Positions 17,473 to 27,786 of a stretch of 64,000 nucleotides of DNA are shown piece by piece. Below the pieces are notes generated by a model. It searched no databases, was not told the DNA's origin, and was given only the letters and a program-made list of their open reading frames with translations. The position numbers and the translations under genes were made by a program. Source of the stretch: Saccharothrix obliqua (GTDB lineage: Bacteria > Actinomycetota > Actinomycetes > Mycobacteriales > Pseudonocardiaceae); assembly GCF_019375475.1 (NCBI RefSeq), contig NZ_JAHXGQ010000004.1, positions 248,001 through 312,000 of the forward strand. The letters are read 5' to 3'. How positions within the stretch are numbered: the stretch's first letter is position 1; each line of letters begins with the position of its first letter.

Positions 17473-18537
17473 TCACGCGGTCAGCGCGTGCCGCACGCCG
17501 CGAGCGATCTCCACGTCCTCGCGTGCCTCGACCACCCACACGCCGACCCGCGCGTCCTCGGTGCTGACCCGCTGGTCGCCGGACCGGTCCGCGTTGCGCC
17601 CCGCGTCCAGCTCGACGCCCAGGAACCCGAGTCCCGCCGCCGTTCGCGCCCGGACCTCCGCGTCGTGCTCCCCCACACCGCCGGTGAACACCAGCAGGTC
17701 CATGCCGCCCAACGACGCCGCCATGGCCGCGATGCCCTGCCGGAGCCGGTGCACGAACACGTCCACCGCCAACGCCGCCTCCGGCGTACCGGCGCGGTGG
17801 ATGTCCCGCAGGTCGGCGCTACCCGCGAGGCCGAGCAGCCCCGACCGGTGCTCCAGCCCGTCCTCCAACTGCTCGGGGTCGACCTTCCCGTGCCGCAGCA
17901 ACCACACCAGCAGGCCCGGGTCGACGTCACCGCTGCGGGTGGCCATCACCAGGCCGGACAGCGGGGTGAAACCCATCGTGGTGTCCACCGACCGGCCGTC
18001 CCGCACCGCCGCCAGCGAGCAACCCGCGCCCAGGTGGCAGGTGACCACGAGCGAGCCGCCCGCCAGGTCGACGGCCCGGCGGGACGCGTACGCGTGCGAC
18101 AGGCCGTGGAAGCCGTACCGGCGCAGGCCCCAGTCCCGCCACTCGCGCGGCACGGCGTAGGTGGCGGCGAACCCCGGCATGGTGTGGTGGAAGGAGGTGT
18201 CGAAGCACGCGACCTGCGGCACGTCCGGCAGGTGCTCGGTGACCGCGTCGACGCCCGCCAGCGCCCGCGGCTGGTGCAGCGGCGCGAGGTCGGTCAGCCG
18301 CTCGATCCGCTCCCGCGTGCCCGCGTCGAGCACGGCGGGACCCGGGAAGTCCGGCCCGCCGTGCACCACCCGGTGCCCCACCGCCGCGACCGGCGGCGCG
18401 TCGGCCAGGAACTCGGCCACGCCGCCCGACCCGTCCCACCGCTCCAGGTGCCGCTGCGCCAGCACCCGGTCGTCGTCGTCCAGCACGGACAGCTTCAGGC
18501 TGGACGACCCCGCGTTCACCACCAGCACGGCCGCCAT
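17473..18537 (-). CDS. ackA: Acetate kinase
   Basis: The 354-aa product is slightly shorter than the ~400-aa enterobacterial enzyme. Family motifs in order are VNAGSSSLK (residues 7-15), HRVVHGG, DTSFHHTMP, RYGFHGLSHAYASRR, HLGAGCSLAAVRDGRSVDTTMGFTPLSGL and FTGGVGEHDAEVR. It makes ATP and acetate from acetyl phosphate. It follows phosphoketolase directly with a TGATG overlap, so the pair splits xylulose-5-P or fructose-6-P to acetyl-P and recovers ATP from it. Transcription probably enters from the Usp promoter with its DevR-like boxes, placing this ATP-yielding route in the low-oxygen response. That last link is inferred. Confidence 0.95.
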   Translation of the reverse strand: MAAVLVVNAGSSSLKLSVLDDDDRVLAQRHLERWDGSGGVAEFLADAPPVAAVGHRVVHGGPDFPGPAVLDAGTRERIERLTDLAPLHQPRALAGVDAVTEHLPDVPQVACFDTSFHHTMPGFAATYAVPREWRDWGLRRYGFHGLSHAYASRRAVDLAGGSLVVTCHLGAGCSLAAVRDGRSVDTTMGFTPLSGLVMATRSGDVDPGLLVWLLRHGKVDPEQLEDGLEHRSGLLGLAGSADLRDIHRAGTPEAALAVDVFVHRLRQGIAAMAASLGGMDLLVFTGGVGEHDAEVRARTAAGLGFLGVELDAGRNADRSGDQRVSTEDARVGVWVVEAREDVEIARGVRHALTA

Positions 18538-20852
18538 CAGTACGGCCAGGCCCAGTCGCGGACCTCGGGCAGGTCCTCGCCGTGCTCGCGGATGTAGAAG
18601 TGGTGCCTGGTCCGCTGGTCCGCCATCCGCTGACGCAGCCCGGCCGCCTTCGGCCCGAGCCCCGGCACGCGGTCCACCACGTCGATCACCAGCCGGTAGC
18701 GGTCCATGTCGTTGAGCACCAGCATGTCGAACGGCGTGGTCGTGGTGCCCTCCTCCTTGTAGCCGCGCACGTGGATGTTCACGTGGTTGGTCCGCCGGTA
18801 GGTCAGGCGGTGGATCAGCCACGGGTAGCCGTGGTAGGCGAAGATCACCGGCTTGTCCCGGGTGAACAACGCGTCGAACTCGCGGTCGGGCATCCCGTGC
18901 GGGTGCTCGGTCTCGGGCTGGAGGCGCATCAGGTCGACCACGTTCACCACGCGCACCTTCAACTCCGGCAGGTGCTCGCGCAGCAGTGCGGTGGCGGCCA
19001 TGACCTCCAGGGTCGGCGCGTCGCCCGCGCAGGCCAGCACCACGTCCGGCTCGCCGTCGGTGTTGCCCGCCCACTCCCAGGTGCCCGCGCCCCGCGCGCA
19101 GTGCAGCACGGCCTCCTCGGGGCCCAGCCAGTCCGGTGTGAGGTTCTTGCCCGCCACGACCACGTTGACGTAGTCGCGGCTGCGCAGGCAGTGGTCCGCG
19201 ACCGACAGCAGCGTGTTGGTGTCCGGCGGCAGGTAGACCCGGACCACCTCGGCCTTCTTGTTCATCACGTGGTCGATGAAGCCGGGGTCCTGGTGGGAGA
19301 AGCCGTTGTGGTCCTGCCGCCACACGTGCGACGACAGCAGGTAGTTCAACGACGCCACCGGCCGCCGCCACGGCAGCTTCCGGTGCGTGCCCAGCCATTT
19401 GGCGTGCTGGTTGAACATCGAGTCCACGATGTGCGTGAACGCCTCGTAGCAGTTGAAAAGGCCGTGCCGCCCGGTGAGCAGGTAGCCCTCCAGGAAACCC
19501 TGGCACAGGTGCTCGGACAACACCTCCACCACGCGTCCGTCGCGGGACAGGTGCTCGTCGGTCGGCAGGATCTCGGCCTGCCACTGCTTGTCGGTCACGT
19601 CGAACACCGCGTCCAGCCGGTTGGACGCCGTCTCGTCCGGGCCGAACAGGCGGAAGTTGAGCTGCTCGGCGTTGAGCGCCAGCACGTCCCGCAGCATCCG
19701 GCCGAGCACGCGCGTCGGCTCGGACGAGGTGGTGCCGTGCTTCGCGACCTCCACGCCGTAGCGGGCGAGGCCCGGCAGCCGCAGCTCGCGCAGCAGCAGA
19801 CCACCGTTGGCGTGCGGGTTCGCACCCATCCGCCGCGTGCCGCCCGGTGCGAGCGCCAGCAGCTCCGGTTTCGGCCTGCCGTGCTCGTCGAACAACTTCT
19901 CCGGCCGGTAGGACCTCAGCCACTCCTCCAGCAGCGCCAGGTGCTCCGGGTTGTCCCGCACGCCGGCCAGCGGAACCTGGTGCGCACGCCACGTGCCCTC
20001 GACCGGCTTGCCGTCCACTTCGGACGGTCCGGTCCAGCCCTTCGGGCTGCGCAGCACGATCATCGGCCACCGGCCGCCCGCGGACTTCACCCCGGCGATC
20101 TCGTCCAGCACCCGGTCCAGGACCTCCGCCATCCGGGCGTGCATGGCGGCCGGCTCGTCGCCCTCGACGTAGTGCGGCGCGTAGCCGTAACCACGCAGCA
20201 GCGCGTCGAGGTCGTCGTGCGGGATGCGGGCGAGCACGGTCGGGTTGGCGATCTTGTAGCCGTTGAGGTGCAGGATCGGCAGCACCGCGCCGTCCCGGCG
20301 CGGGTCCAGGAACTTGGCGCCGTGCCAGCTCGCGGCCAGCGGACCGGTCTCCGCCTCGCCGTCGCCGACCACGCACGCCACCAGCAGGTCCGGGTTGTCG
20401 AACGCCGCGCCGAAGGCGTGCGCCAGCGAGTAGCCCAACTCGCCGCCCTCGTGGATGGAGCCGGGCACCTCCGGCGCGACGTGGCTGGGCACGCCGCCGG
20501 GGAACGAGAACTGGCGGAACAGCCGCCGCATCCCGTAGCCGTCACGCGGCACCTCCGGGTAGTTCTCGCTGTAGGAGCCCTCCAGCCAGGTGTTCGCGAG
20601 CAGCGCCGGTCCGCCGTGCCCCGGGCCGGTCACGAACATCGCGTTCAGGTCGCGTTCCAGGATCGCCCGGTTCAGGTGGGCGTAGACGAAGTTCAGCCCC
20701 GGCGTCGTGCCCCAGTGCCCGAGCAGCCGGGGTTTGATGTGCGCTGGTGTGAGCGGTTCGGTGAGCAGCGGGTTGTCCAGCAGGTAGATCTGGCCCGCCG
20801 AGAGGTAGTTCGCGGCGCGCCAGTAGGCGTCGACCAGTGCCAGGTCCGACAT
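18537..20852 (-). CDS. xfp: Xylulose-5-phosphate / fructose-6-phosphate phosphoketolase
   Basis: The 771-aa product, close to the usual ~790 aa, is a thiamine diphosphate enzyme. Marks are [26 protein letters not shown] (76-83), [16 protein letters not shown] (from 163) for ThDP/Mg binding, and the central SFPGG and [10 protein letters not shown] segments. It cleaves xylulose-5-P with phosphate to acetyl-P and glyceraldehyde-3-P. ATG 20852 has GGAGGGG upstream. It lies between ackA (overlapping) and usp, from which it is separated by a 133-bp tandem-repeat array. Activity on fructose-6-P as well cannot be judged from the sequence. Confidence 0.96.
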   Translation of the reverse strand: MSDLALVDAYWRAANYLSAGQIYLLDNPLLTEPLTPAHIKPRLLGHWGTTPGLNFVYAHLNRAILERDLNAMFVTGPGHGGPALLANTWLEGSYSENYPEVPRDGYGMRRLFRQFSFPGGVPSHVAPEVPGSIHEGGELGYSLAHAFGAAFDNPDLLVACVVGDGEAETGPLAASWHGAKFLDPRRDGAVLPILHLNGYKIANPTVLARIPHDDLDALLRGYGYAPHYVEGDEPAAMHARMAEVLDRVLDEIAGVKSAGGRWPMIVLRSPKGWTGPSEVDGKPVEGTWRAHQVPLAGVRDNPEHLALLEEWLRSYRPEKLFDEHGRPKPELLALAPGGTRRMGANPHANGGLLLRELRLPGLARYGVEVAKHGTTSSEPTRVLGRMLRDVLALNAEQLNFRLFGPDETASNRLDAVFDVTDKQWQAEILPTDEHLSRDGRVVEVLSEHLCQGFLEGYLLTGRHGLFNCYEAFTHIVDSMFNQHAKWLGTHRKLPWRRPVASLNYLLSSHVWRQDHNGFSHQDPGFIDHVMNKKAEVVRVYLPPDTNTLLSVADHCLRSRDYVNVVVAGKNLTPDWLGPEEAVLHCARGAGTWEWAGNTDGEPDVVLACAGDAPTLEVMAATALLREHLPELKVRVVNVVDLMRLQPETEHPHGMPDREFDALFTRDKPVIFAYHGYPWLIHRLTYRRTNHVNIHVRGYKEEGTTTTPFDMLVLNDMDRYRLVIDVVDRVPGLGPKAAGLRQRMADQRTRHHFYIREHGEDLPEVRDWAWPY

Positions 20853-20868
20853 GCGGTGTGCCCCTCCG

Positions 20869-21001
20869 AGTCGGTGGTGTGCTCAGTCGGTGGTGTGCTC
20901 GGTCGCTGTGTGCCCGGGCGGTGTGTGCCCGAGCGGTGTGTGCCCGAGCGGTGTGCTCAGGCGGTGCGTGCCCAGGCTGTATGCCCAGGCCGTGCGTGCT
21001 C
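20869..21001. repeat. Tandem array of nine 13-16 bp units between usp and phosphoketolase
   Basis: Units follow the pattern (a/g)(g)(c/t)CGGTGTGTGC(C/T)C. The first two, at 20869-20884 and 20885-20900, are identical 16-mers. Units 3-5 and 7 are 15 bp, units 6 and 8 are 13 bp, and unit 9 touches the usp stop codon. The array fills the whole spacer up to the phosphoketolase ribosome site (about 20862-20868), so it would be transcribed if usp, xfp and ackA are one operon. Confidence 0.9.
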
Positions 21002-21866
21002 AGGCGGTCGGGTGCGAGCGGACCACGGCCAGCGGGCACGGCGCGTGGTAGACCAGGGTCTGGCTGGTCGAGCCGAGCAGCATCCCCTTGAACCCACCGC
21101 GGCCCCGGCTGCCGACCACCAGCAGCTGCGCCGTGGCCGCCAGCTCCAGCAACGCGCGTGCCGGGCGGTCGCGGACCACCTTGCGCTCCACCCGGACGTC
21201 CGGGTACTTCTCCTGCCACCCGGCGAGCCGTTCCGCCAGCTCCAGCCGCTCCTGCTCCTCGACCTGGTCCCAGTCCACCGGCACGGGGCCGCCGAACACC
21301 AGCGGGAAGTCGTTGCCGGCGAGCAGCGCGACCAGCGGCGCGTCGCGCATCGACGCCGCCTCGAACGCGAACGCCACGGCCTGCTCGCTGGTCGGCGAGC
21401 CGTCCACGCCGACCACCACCGGACCGCCCTCCGGCAGCTCCTCCCGGACCACCACGACCGGGCACTCCCCGTGCGCCGCGACGGCCACCGCGACCGACCC
21501 GACCAGGACACCCGTGAACCCGCCGAGCCCGCGCGAGCCGAGCACCACCAGCCGGGCGCGCTTGGACTCCCACACCATCGCGCCCGCCGCGCCGGAGTGC
21601 GCCAGCTCGACGCCGACCTCGACGTCGGGTTCGGCCGCGCGCACCACCGCCTCCGCGTCGGCCAGCCACTGCCTGCCCTGCTCCTCCAGCGCCTGCCGCA
21701 CCTCGTTGGCGGTGAGCACGACCTCCGGGTAGCCCCGACCCGGCACCAGGTACGCGTGCACCAGCTTGAGCGCGACGTGGTGCCGGGCGGCCTCCGCCGC
21801 CGCCCACCGCACCGCCGACAACGCCGACGTCGAACCGTCCACACCGACCACGATCGGAACGCTCAT
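21000..21866 (-). CDS. Tandem universal stress protein (two UspA domains)
   Basis: The 288-aa product has two Usp domains, about residues 1-143 and 148-285. Each ends in the ATP-binding G-2x-G-9x-G(S) motif: GSRGLGGFTGVLVGS in the first and GSRGRGGFKGMLLGS in the second. Each also has the N-terminal VVGVDGS aspartate. Tandem, ATP-binding Usps of this type are hallmark members of DosR-type dormancy regulons. The promoter region upstream (21867-22032) carries two GGGACCTT-type boxes. xfp and ackA follow on the same strand. Start ATG 21866 is preceded by GGAAAGGATTGACCC. Confidence 0.94.
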   Translation of the reverse strand: MSVPIVVGVDGSTSALSAVRWAAAEAARHHVALKLVHAYLVPGRGYPEVVLTANEVRQALEEQGRQWLADAEAVVRAAEPDVEVGVELAHSGAAGAMVWESKRARLVVLGSRGLGGFTGVLVGSVAVAVAAHGECPVVVVREELPEGGPVVVGVDGSPTSEQAVAFAFEAASMRDAPLVALLAGNDFPLVFGGPVPVDWDQVEEQERLELAERLAGWQEKYPDVRVERKVVRDRPARALLELAATAQLLVVGSRGRGGFKGMLLGSTSQTLVYHAPCPLAVVRSHPTA

Positions 21867-21944
21867 GGGTCAATCCTTTCCGAAGTGCGCCGAACCCGCG
21901 CGGCGACGACCCCGACGCTAGGCAGCGGGGCGGGTGGTGGACGC

Positions 21945-21979
21945 GGTCCAAGGTCCCGGTCGGGAGGGGCCCTTCGACC
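21945..21979. promoter_or_regulatory. Two DosR/DevR-like boxes in the usp / devR divergent promoter region
   Basis: GGTCCAAGGTCCC at 21945-21957 is the reverse complement of GGGACCTTGGACC. GGGGCCCTTCGACC lies at 21966-21979. Their centres are about 21 bp apart, close to two helical turns, like the paired boxes of mycobacterial DosR promoters (core GGGACTWWAGTCCC). They sit 80-115 bp upstream of usp and 50-90 bp upstream of the small membrane gene on the other strand. Assignment rests on similarity and on the neighbouring regulator. Confidence 0.65.
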
Positions 21980-22032
21980 ACTGCGCGACCTGCACCCGAA
22001 TGGCGTAATGAAAGGAGCGCGAGAGGAGTGAC

Positions 22033-22230
22033 ATGAACTGGTACTACGGTGTGCACGGGACGCAGATGCTGGTCATGGCGTTGTCCGGCCTGCTGCTGGT
22101 CGCGGGTGCGGCGGCGTTCGCCTTCAGGGCGCTGCGCAGGGACGACGACGCGGAGGGCACGCGGGACCTTCGACCCTGTTCGGTGGCGGTGCGCGTGGGC
22201 GAGGGTCAGGATCGACGGCGGGACGGCTAG
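22033..22230 (+). CDS. Small one-helix membrane protein upstream of the response regulator
   Basis: The 65-aa product has ATG 22033 preceded by GAGAGGAG. Residues 12-32 form one membrane helix ([20 protein letters not shown]), then RALRRDDD. The last ~25 residues are Arg/Asp-rich, and their codons overlap another DevR-like box. The stop is 8 bp before the response-regulator start, so the two are probably co-transcribed. No family was recognised. The C-terminal part may simply be translated promoter DNA. Confidence 0.6.
   Translation: MNWYYGVHGTQMLVMALSGLLLVAGAAAFAFRALRRDDDAEGTRDLRPCSVAVRVGEGQDRRRDG
22163..22176. promoter_or_regulatory. DevR-like box just upstream of the response regulator
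   Basis: GGGACCTTCGACCC lies 62 bp before the GTG start of the regulator and inside the 3' part of the small membrane gene. It shares the 12-base core GGGACCTTCGAC with the box at 24839. Its location fits autoregulation by the adjacent DevR-like protein. Confidence 0.6.
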
Positions 22231-22238
22231 GGGGTGCG

Positions 22239-22895
22239 GTGAGCGCGAAGGTGTTCCTGGTGGACGACCACGAGGTGGTCCGGGTGGGTGTTCGGGAACT
22301 CCTGAACAGCTCGGCGGACCTGGAGGTCGTCGGTGAGGCGGGTTCGGTCGCCGAGGCGCTGGCACGCGTCCCGACCAGCGGCGCGGAGGTCGCCGTGCTG
22401 GACGTCCGCCTGCCGGACGGGAACGGCATCGAGCTGTGCCGCGAGCTGCGGTCCCGGTTGCCCGAGCTGAAGTGCCTGATGCTGACGTCGTTCACCGACG
22501 ACGAGGCGTTGTTCGACGCGATCATGGCGGGCGCGTCCGGCTTCGTGCTCAAGCGCATCGTGGGCAACGACCTGGTGTCCGCCGTCCGCACGGTGGCGTC
22601 CGGCGAGTCCCTGCTGGACGCGCGCTCGACGTCGGCCCTGCTCAACCGCATCCGCCGGGAGCGCGAGGAGGGCGACCCGGTGCGGATGCTGACCGAGCAG
22701 GAGCGCGTCGTGCTGGAGCACATCGGGCACGGGTTGACCAACCGGCAGATCGCCGAGGCGATGTTCCTGGCCGAGAAGACGGTGAAGAACTACGTCTCGC
22801 ACCTGCTGGCCAAGCTGGGCCTGGAACGCCGCACCCAGGCGGCGGTGCTGGCGACCCGCCTGCGCAAACCGGCCGTCCCCCGCGAGGACGGCTGA
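22239..22895 (+). CDS. NarL/LuxR-type response regulator, DevR/DosR-like
   Basis: The 218-aa product has a receiver domain at about residues 1-120, with the acidic pair Asp9/Asp10, phospho-acceptor Asp55 ([10 protein letters not shown]), Thr83 (MLTSF) and Lys105 (FVLKRI). A LuxR-type HTH covers about 150-205 ([20 protein letters not shown] and [20 protein letters not shown]). This matches DosR/DevR in length and layout. GTG 22239 follows TAGGGGG. Its presumed sensor lies convergent across a repeat-filled gap, and candidate target boxes lie in its own promoter, the usp promoter and the devS/nitroreductase gap. It probably switches on an oxygen- or NO-dependent survival regulon. The target set here is inferred. 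Confidence 0.9.
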   Translation: MSAKVFLVDDHEVVRVGVRELLNSSADLEVVGEAGSVAEALARVPTSGAEVAVLDVRLPDGNGIELCRELRSRLPELKCLMLTSFTDDEALFDAIMAGASGFVLKRIVGNDLVSAVRTVASGESLLDARSTSALLNRIRREREEGDPVRMLTEQERVVLEHIGHGLTNRQIAEAMFLAEKTVKNYVSHLLAKLGLERRTQAAVLATRLRKPAVPREDG

Positions 22896-22940
22896 CCCCG
22901 CGGCGACCGGTACGGCCGGGACGCCGAACCCGCGAACCCG

Positions 22941-24791
<1,851 letters not shown>

Positions 24792-24838
24792 TCACGCCCG
24801 GTCCGGCGGCACCAAGTCCGGCGGTCCCGGGCCGACCA

Positions 24839-24852
24839 GGGACCTTCGACCG
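24839..24852. promoter_or_regulatory. DevR-like box between devS-like and nitroreductase genes
   Basis: GGGACCTTCGACCG lies 60 bp from the kinase start (leftward) and 46 bp from the nitroreductase start (rightward). Its first 13 bases are identical to the box at 22163. It could serve both divergent promoters. Confidence 0.6.
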
Positions 24853-24897
24853 TGTGCCCGCCCGGCGCTCCGGCGGATAGTGGGTGGCGGGAGCGAG

Positions 24898-25860
24898 GTG
24901 ATCCACGTGGAAGCACTGGGGTTGACGGGCGACGAGGTCGCCGAGGTGCTCGCGACCGCGTCCCTGGCCCCGTCCCTGCACAACGCGCAACCGTGGCGCT
25001 TCCGGGTGGCGCCGGACCGGATCGAGCTGCACCCGGACCCGGACCGCCACCTGCCCGCGACCGACCCGGACGGCCGGGAGGCGCGGTTGGCGTGCGGGGC
25101 GGCGTTGTTCAACCTGCGGCTGGCGCTCCAGGCACGTGGCATCCGACCGCTGGTGTCGCTGCTGCCCGGCGCGGCCCTCGCGGAGGTGCGCCGGGGCGGC
25201 CGGTACCCGGCGGACGAGGAGACGCGAGAACTGCTCGCGGCCGTGCCCGCGCGGCGGTCCAACCGGCGGCCGTTCCGGGACGTGCCGGTGCCGGTGGCGC
25301 ACCGGCGGGCGCTGGTGCGCGCGGTCGAGCGGGAGCGGTCGTGGCTGCACGTCGTCGCCGACGCCGACGAGCGCTACCAGGTGCGGCGGCTGGTGACCAA
25401 GGCGCACCGGGTGCAGACCGAGGACCCCGCGGTCCGGGCCGAGCTGACCGCGTGGACCACGCACCGCGCCCCGAACGGTGGCGTGCCCGCCGAATCGGCC
25501 GGCGTGCTGCCCGCGCCGCAGGACGAGTGGGCGCTGCGTGATTTCCACGGCGCGCCACGCCCGCCGGGCAAGGACTACGAGCCCGACCCGCTGGTGGTGG
25601 TGCTGTGCTCCTTCTACGCCGGTCCGCTCGCGGAGGTCCAGGCCGGGCAGGCGTTGCAGCGGCTGCTGCTGACCGCCACCTCGCTCGGGCTGTCGGCGTC
25701 CTTCATGTCCCAGCCGATCGAGGTGCGGCAGGTGCGTGACGAGTTGCGCCGCCTGCTCGGCGGGTCGGTCGTGCCGCAGGCGCTGCTGCGCGTCGGCTAC
25801 GGCTCGCCGGTGCCGCCGACACCCCGGCGCGCGGTGCGGGACCTGCTCCTGGGAGGTTGA
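24898..25860 (+). CDS. Acg-like nitroreductase-family flavoprotein
   Basis: The product is about 320 aa. It has the split-repeat layout of the Acg group of FMN nitroreductases and the characteristic early SLAPSLHNAQPWRF segment. Other marks are ARLACGAALFNLRLAL, RRSNRRPFRDVPV and LQRLLLTATSLGLSASFMSQP. Acg (Rv2032) is a classic DosR-regulon gene in M. tuberculosis. GTG 24898 is used (GGGAG at -7); GTG 24907 after GAGGTG is equally possible. The DevR-like box 46 bp upstream and the adjacent sensor kinase support control by that system. Its biochemical role, perhaps FMN sequestration or reduction, is unsettled in the family. Confidence 0.88.
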   Translation: MIHVEALGLTGDEVAEVLATASLAPSLHNAQPWRFRVAPDRIELHPDPDRHLPATDPDGREARLACGAALFNLRLALQARGIRPLVSLLPGAALAEVRRGGRYPADEETRELLAAVPARRSNRRPFRDVPVPVAHRRALVRAVERERSWLHVVADADERYQVRRLVTKAHRVQTEDPAVRAELTAWTTHRAPNGGVPAESAGVLPAPQDEWALRDFHGAPRPPGKDYEPDPLVVVLCSFYAGPLAEVQAGQALQRLLLTATSLGLSASFMSQPIEVRQVRDELRRLLGGSVVPQALLRVGYGSPVPPTPRRAVRDLLLGG

Positions 25861-25874
25861 TCTAGGCTGGGTCG

Positions 25875-26843
25875 ATGCCACGGACCCGCGAGTACCGGCA
25901 CGGCGAACTCGTCGCCGAGGACTTCCCCGTCGCGGAGGTGCCCGAACGGCTGCGCGGGGACGGCGTCACGCTGTGGGTCGACCTGTGCGGGCCGTCCACG
26001 GACGAGCTGCCCGCGCTCGCCGCCGAGCTGGGCCTGCACGCGCTGGCCGTCGAGGACGCCCTGCACCCGCACGAGCGACCGAAGCTGCACCAGTACGAGA
26101 CCCACTGCTTCCTCACCGCCTACGCGACGCGCCTGGACGAGCAGGGCGCGCTGGTCACGGCCGAGCTGTCGGCGTTCGTCACGCGGCACGCGCTGGTGAC
26201 CGTCCGCACCGACGACCGGTTCGACATGGGCCTGGTCGTGGACCGGTGGGAGGAGTCGCCGACGCTCGCGCGCAGCGGTGTCGGCTACCTCGCGCACGGG
26301 CTGCTGGACTGCGTGGTGGACAGCCACTTCGAGGCCGTGCAGGCGTTGGACGAGCAGATCGAGTCGTTGGAGGACATGGTCTTCGCCGACCAGCCGGACA
26401 CCGTGGCCGTGCAGCGGCGGAGCCTGGCGCTGCGCCGGTCGCTGGTGACGCTGCGGCGCGTGGTGCTGCCCATGAGGGAGGTGGTCAGCGGCCTGATGCG
26501 GCGTGACCAGGACATCGTGGACGCCCCGCTGATGCCGTACTACCAGGACGTCTACGACCACGTGCTGCGGGCGGGCGAGTGGACGGAGTCGCTGCGCGAG
26601 GTGGTCGCCACGATCCGCGAGACGCAGCTCAGCCTCCAGGGCAACCGGCTCAACCTGGTCATGAAGAAGGTGACCGGGTGGGCGGCGATCGTCGCCGTGC
26701 CGACCGCGATCACCGGGTTCTACGGGCAGAACGTGCCGTTCCCCGGCACCGGCGAGACATGGGGTTTCTGGCTGTCCGCCGCGCTCATGCTGGTCGCGTC
26801 CGCTTCCCTGTACTTGTTGTTCAAGCGCCGGGACTGGTTGTGA
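25875..26843 (+). CDS. corA: CorA-family magnesium/divalent cation channel
   Basis: The 322-aa product has a cytoplasmic alpha/beta N-terminal domain (HALAVEDALHPHERPKLHQY), a long helical stalk (about 150-255) and two C-terminal membrane helices. The channel loop reads FYGQNVPFPG, where the classical selectivity motif is YGMN; Gln replaces Met, a variant also found in actinobacterial CorA proteins. The C-terminus FKRRDWL is basic, as expected. It lies 14 bp after the nitroreductase stop on the same strand and so is probably co-transcribed. Its stop overlaps the next gene (TGATG). Confidence 0.92.
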   Translation: MPRTREYRHGELVAEDFPVAEVPERLRGDGVTLWVDLCGPSTDELPALAAELGLHALAVEDALHPHERPKLHQYETHCFLTAYATRLDEQGALVTAELSAFVTRHALVTVRTDDRFDMGLVVDRWEESPTLARSGVGYLAHGLLDCVVDSHFEAVQALDEQIESLEDMVFADQPDTVAVQRRSLALRRSLVTLRRVVLPMREVVSGLMRRDQDIVDAPLMPYYQDVYDHVLRAGEWTESLREVVATIRETQLSLQGNRLNLVMKKVTGWAAIVAVPTAITGFYGQNVPFPGTGETWGFWLSAALMLVASASLYLLFKRRDWL

Positions 26844-27781
26844 TGCGGGACCGACCCCACGATCTCCCGGACGACCGGGTGGCCGGGGCGCTGGCCGCGT
26901 TCGGCATCCGGGCGCGGTCGCTGACGCACGCGCCGGTCGGGTTCGGCGACCACCACTGGCGCGTGGACGGGCGCTGGTTCGCCACCGTGTCGGACCTGGC
27001 GCACAAGCCGCACTGCGGTGACGGACCGGTGGCCGCGCTGCGCGGGCTGCGGGCGGCGATGGACGCCGCCGCCGCGTTGGGCGGGGAACTGGACTTCGTG
27101 GTGCCGCCGGTGCGCACACCGGCCGGGGACACCGCGGTGCCGTTGGACGAGCGGTACGCGCTGACGGTGTTCCCGCTGGTCGACGGCGAACCGGGCGAGT
27201 TCGGCCAGGTGCTCGGCCGCGCGGACCACGACCGGGTGCTGGAGATGCTGGCCGAGCTGCACGCGACGGACGTGCCCGCGCCCGCGGTCGCGCCCGACGT
27301 GCCGGGGCGGGCGGCGCTGGTCGACCTGCTGGACCGGCTGCGGGAACCGTGGTCGGGCGGCCCGTTCGCCACGCCCGCCCGTGAGCTGCTGTCCACGCGG
27401 CGCGGCGTCGTGCGGGCGCGGCTGGCCGAGTTCGACCGGCTCGCCGCCCGGCTGCCCGCCCGGACCGCGGTCACGCACGGCGAGCCGCACCCCGGCAACC
27501 TGGTGCGTGGCGCCGCCGGGTGGCGGCTGGTCGACTGGGACACCGTCGGCACCGCCGTGCCGGAACGCGACCTGGCCGTGGTCTCGGGCCCGCTCGACCG
27601 GTACGCGGAGGTCACCGGGTACGAGCCCGACCCGGGCGCGCTGGCGTTGTACCGGTTGCGGTGGAGCCTGGTGGACGTGGCCGAGTTCGCGGTGTGGCTG
27701 CACGGGCCGCACGAGGCGTCGGAGGACTCGGCGGCGGCGTTGCGCGGGTTGGCGGAGACGTTGGACCACCTCGCCGGGTGA
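26843..27781 (+). CDS. Aminoglycoside phosphotransferase-family kinase
   Basis: The 312-aa product has the APH/choline-kinase fold. Catalytic loop motif THGEPHPGNLV and metal-binding LVDWDTVG are both present, with a preceding LAELHAT helix. ATG 26843 overlaps the CorA stop. The Brenner-type H-G-E-P-H-P-G-N replaces the commoner HGDxxxxN, so the usual catalytic Asp is Glu here. Relatives phosphorylate small alcohols or aminoglycosides. Nothing here identifies the substrate, and a resistance function should not be assumed. It may be the last gene of the nitroreductase-corA transcript. Confidence 0.85.
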   Translation: MRDRPHDLPDDRVAGALAAFGIRARSLTHAPVGFGDHHWRVDGRWFATVSDLAHKPHCGDGPVAALRGLRAAMDAAAALGGELDFVVPPVRTPAGDTAVPLDERYALTVFPLVDGEPGEFGQVLGRADHDRVLEMLAELHATDVPAPAVAPDVPGRAALVDLLDRLREPWSGGPFATPARELLSTRRGVVRARLAEFDRLAARLPARTAVTHGEPHPGNLVRGAAGWRLVDWDTVGTAVPERDLAVVSGPLDRYAEVTGYEPDPGALALYRLRWSLVDVAEFAVWLHGPHEASEDSAAALRGLAETLDHLAG

Positions 27782-27786
27782 CGTGG

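Noticed and set aside
20869-21001. Short regular repeats as CRISPR or attachment site
   Set aside because: Units of 13-16 bp abut without spacers, and no cas or integrase genes are present.
18582-22031. 1149-aa open frame on the plus strand opposite phosphoketolase and Usp
   Set aside because: Same antisense artefact; it also crosses a tandem repeat and two real genes.
26843-27781. Antibiotic-resistance aminoglycoside kinase
   Set aside because: Family fold is clear but the substrate is not; many members act on unrelated alcohols, so resistance is not claimed.
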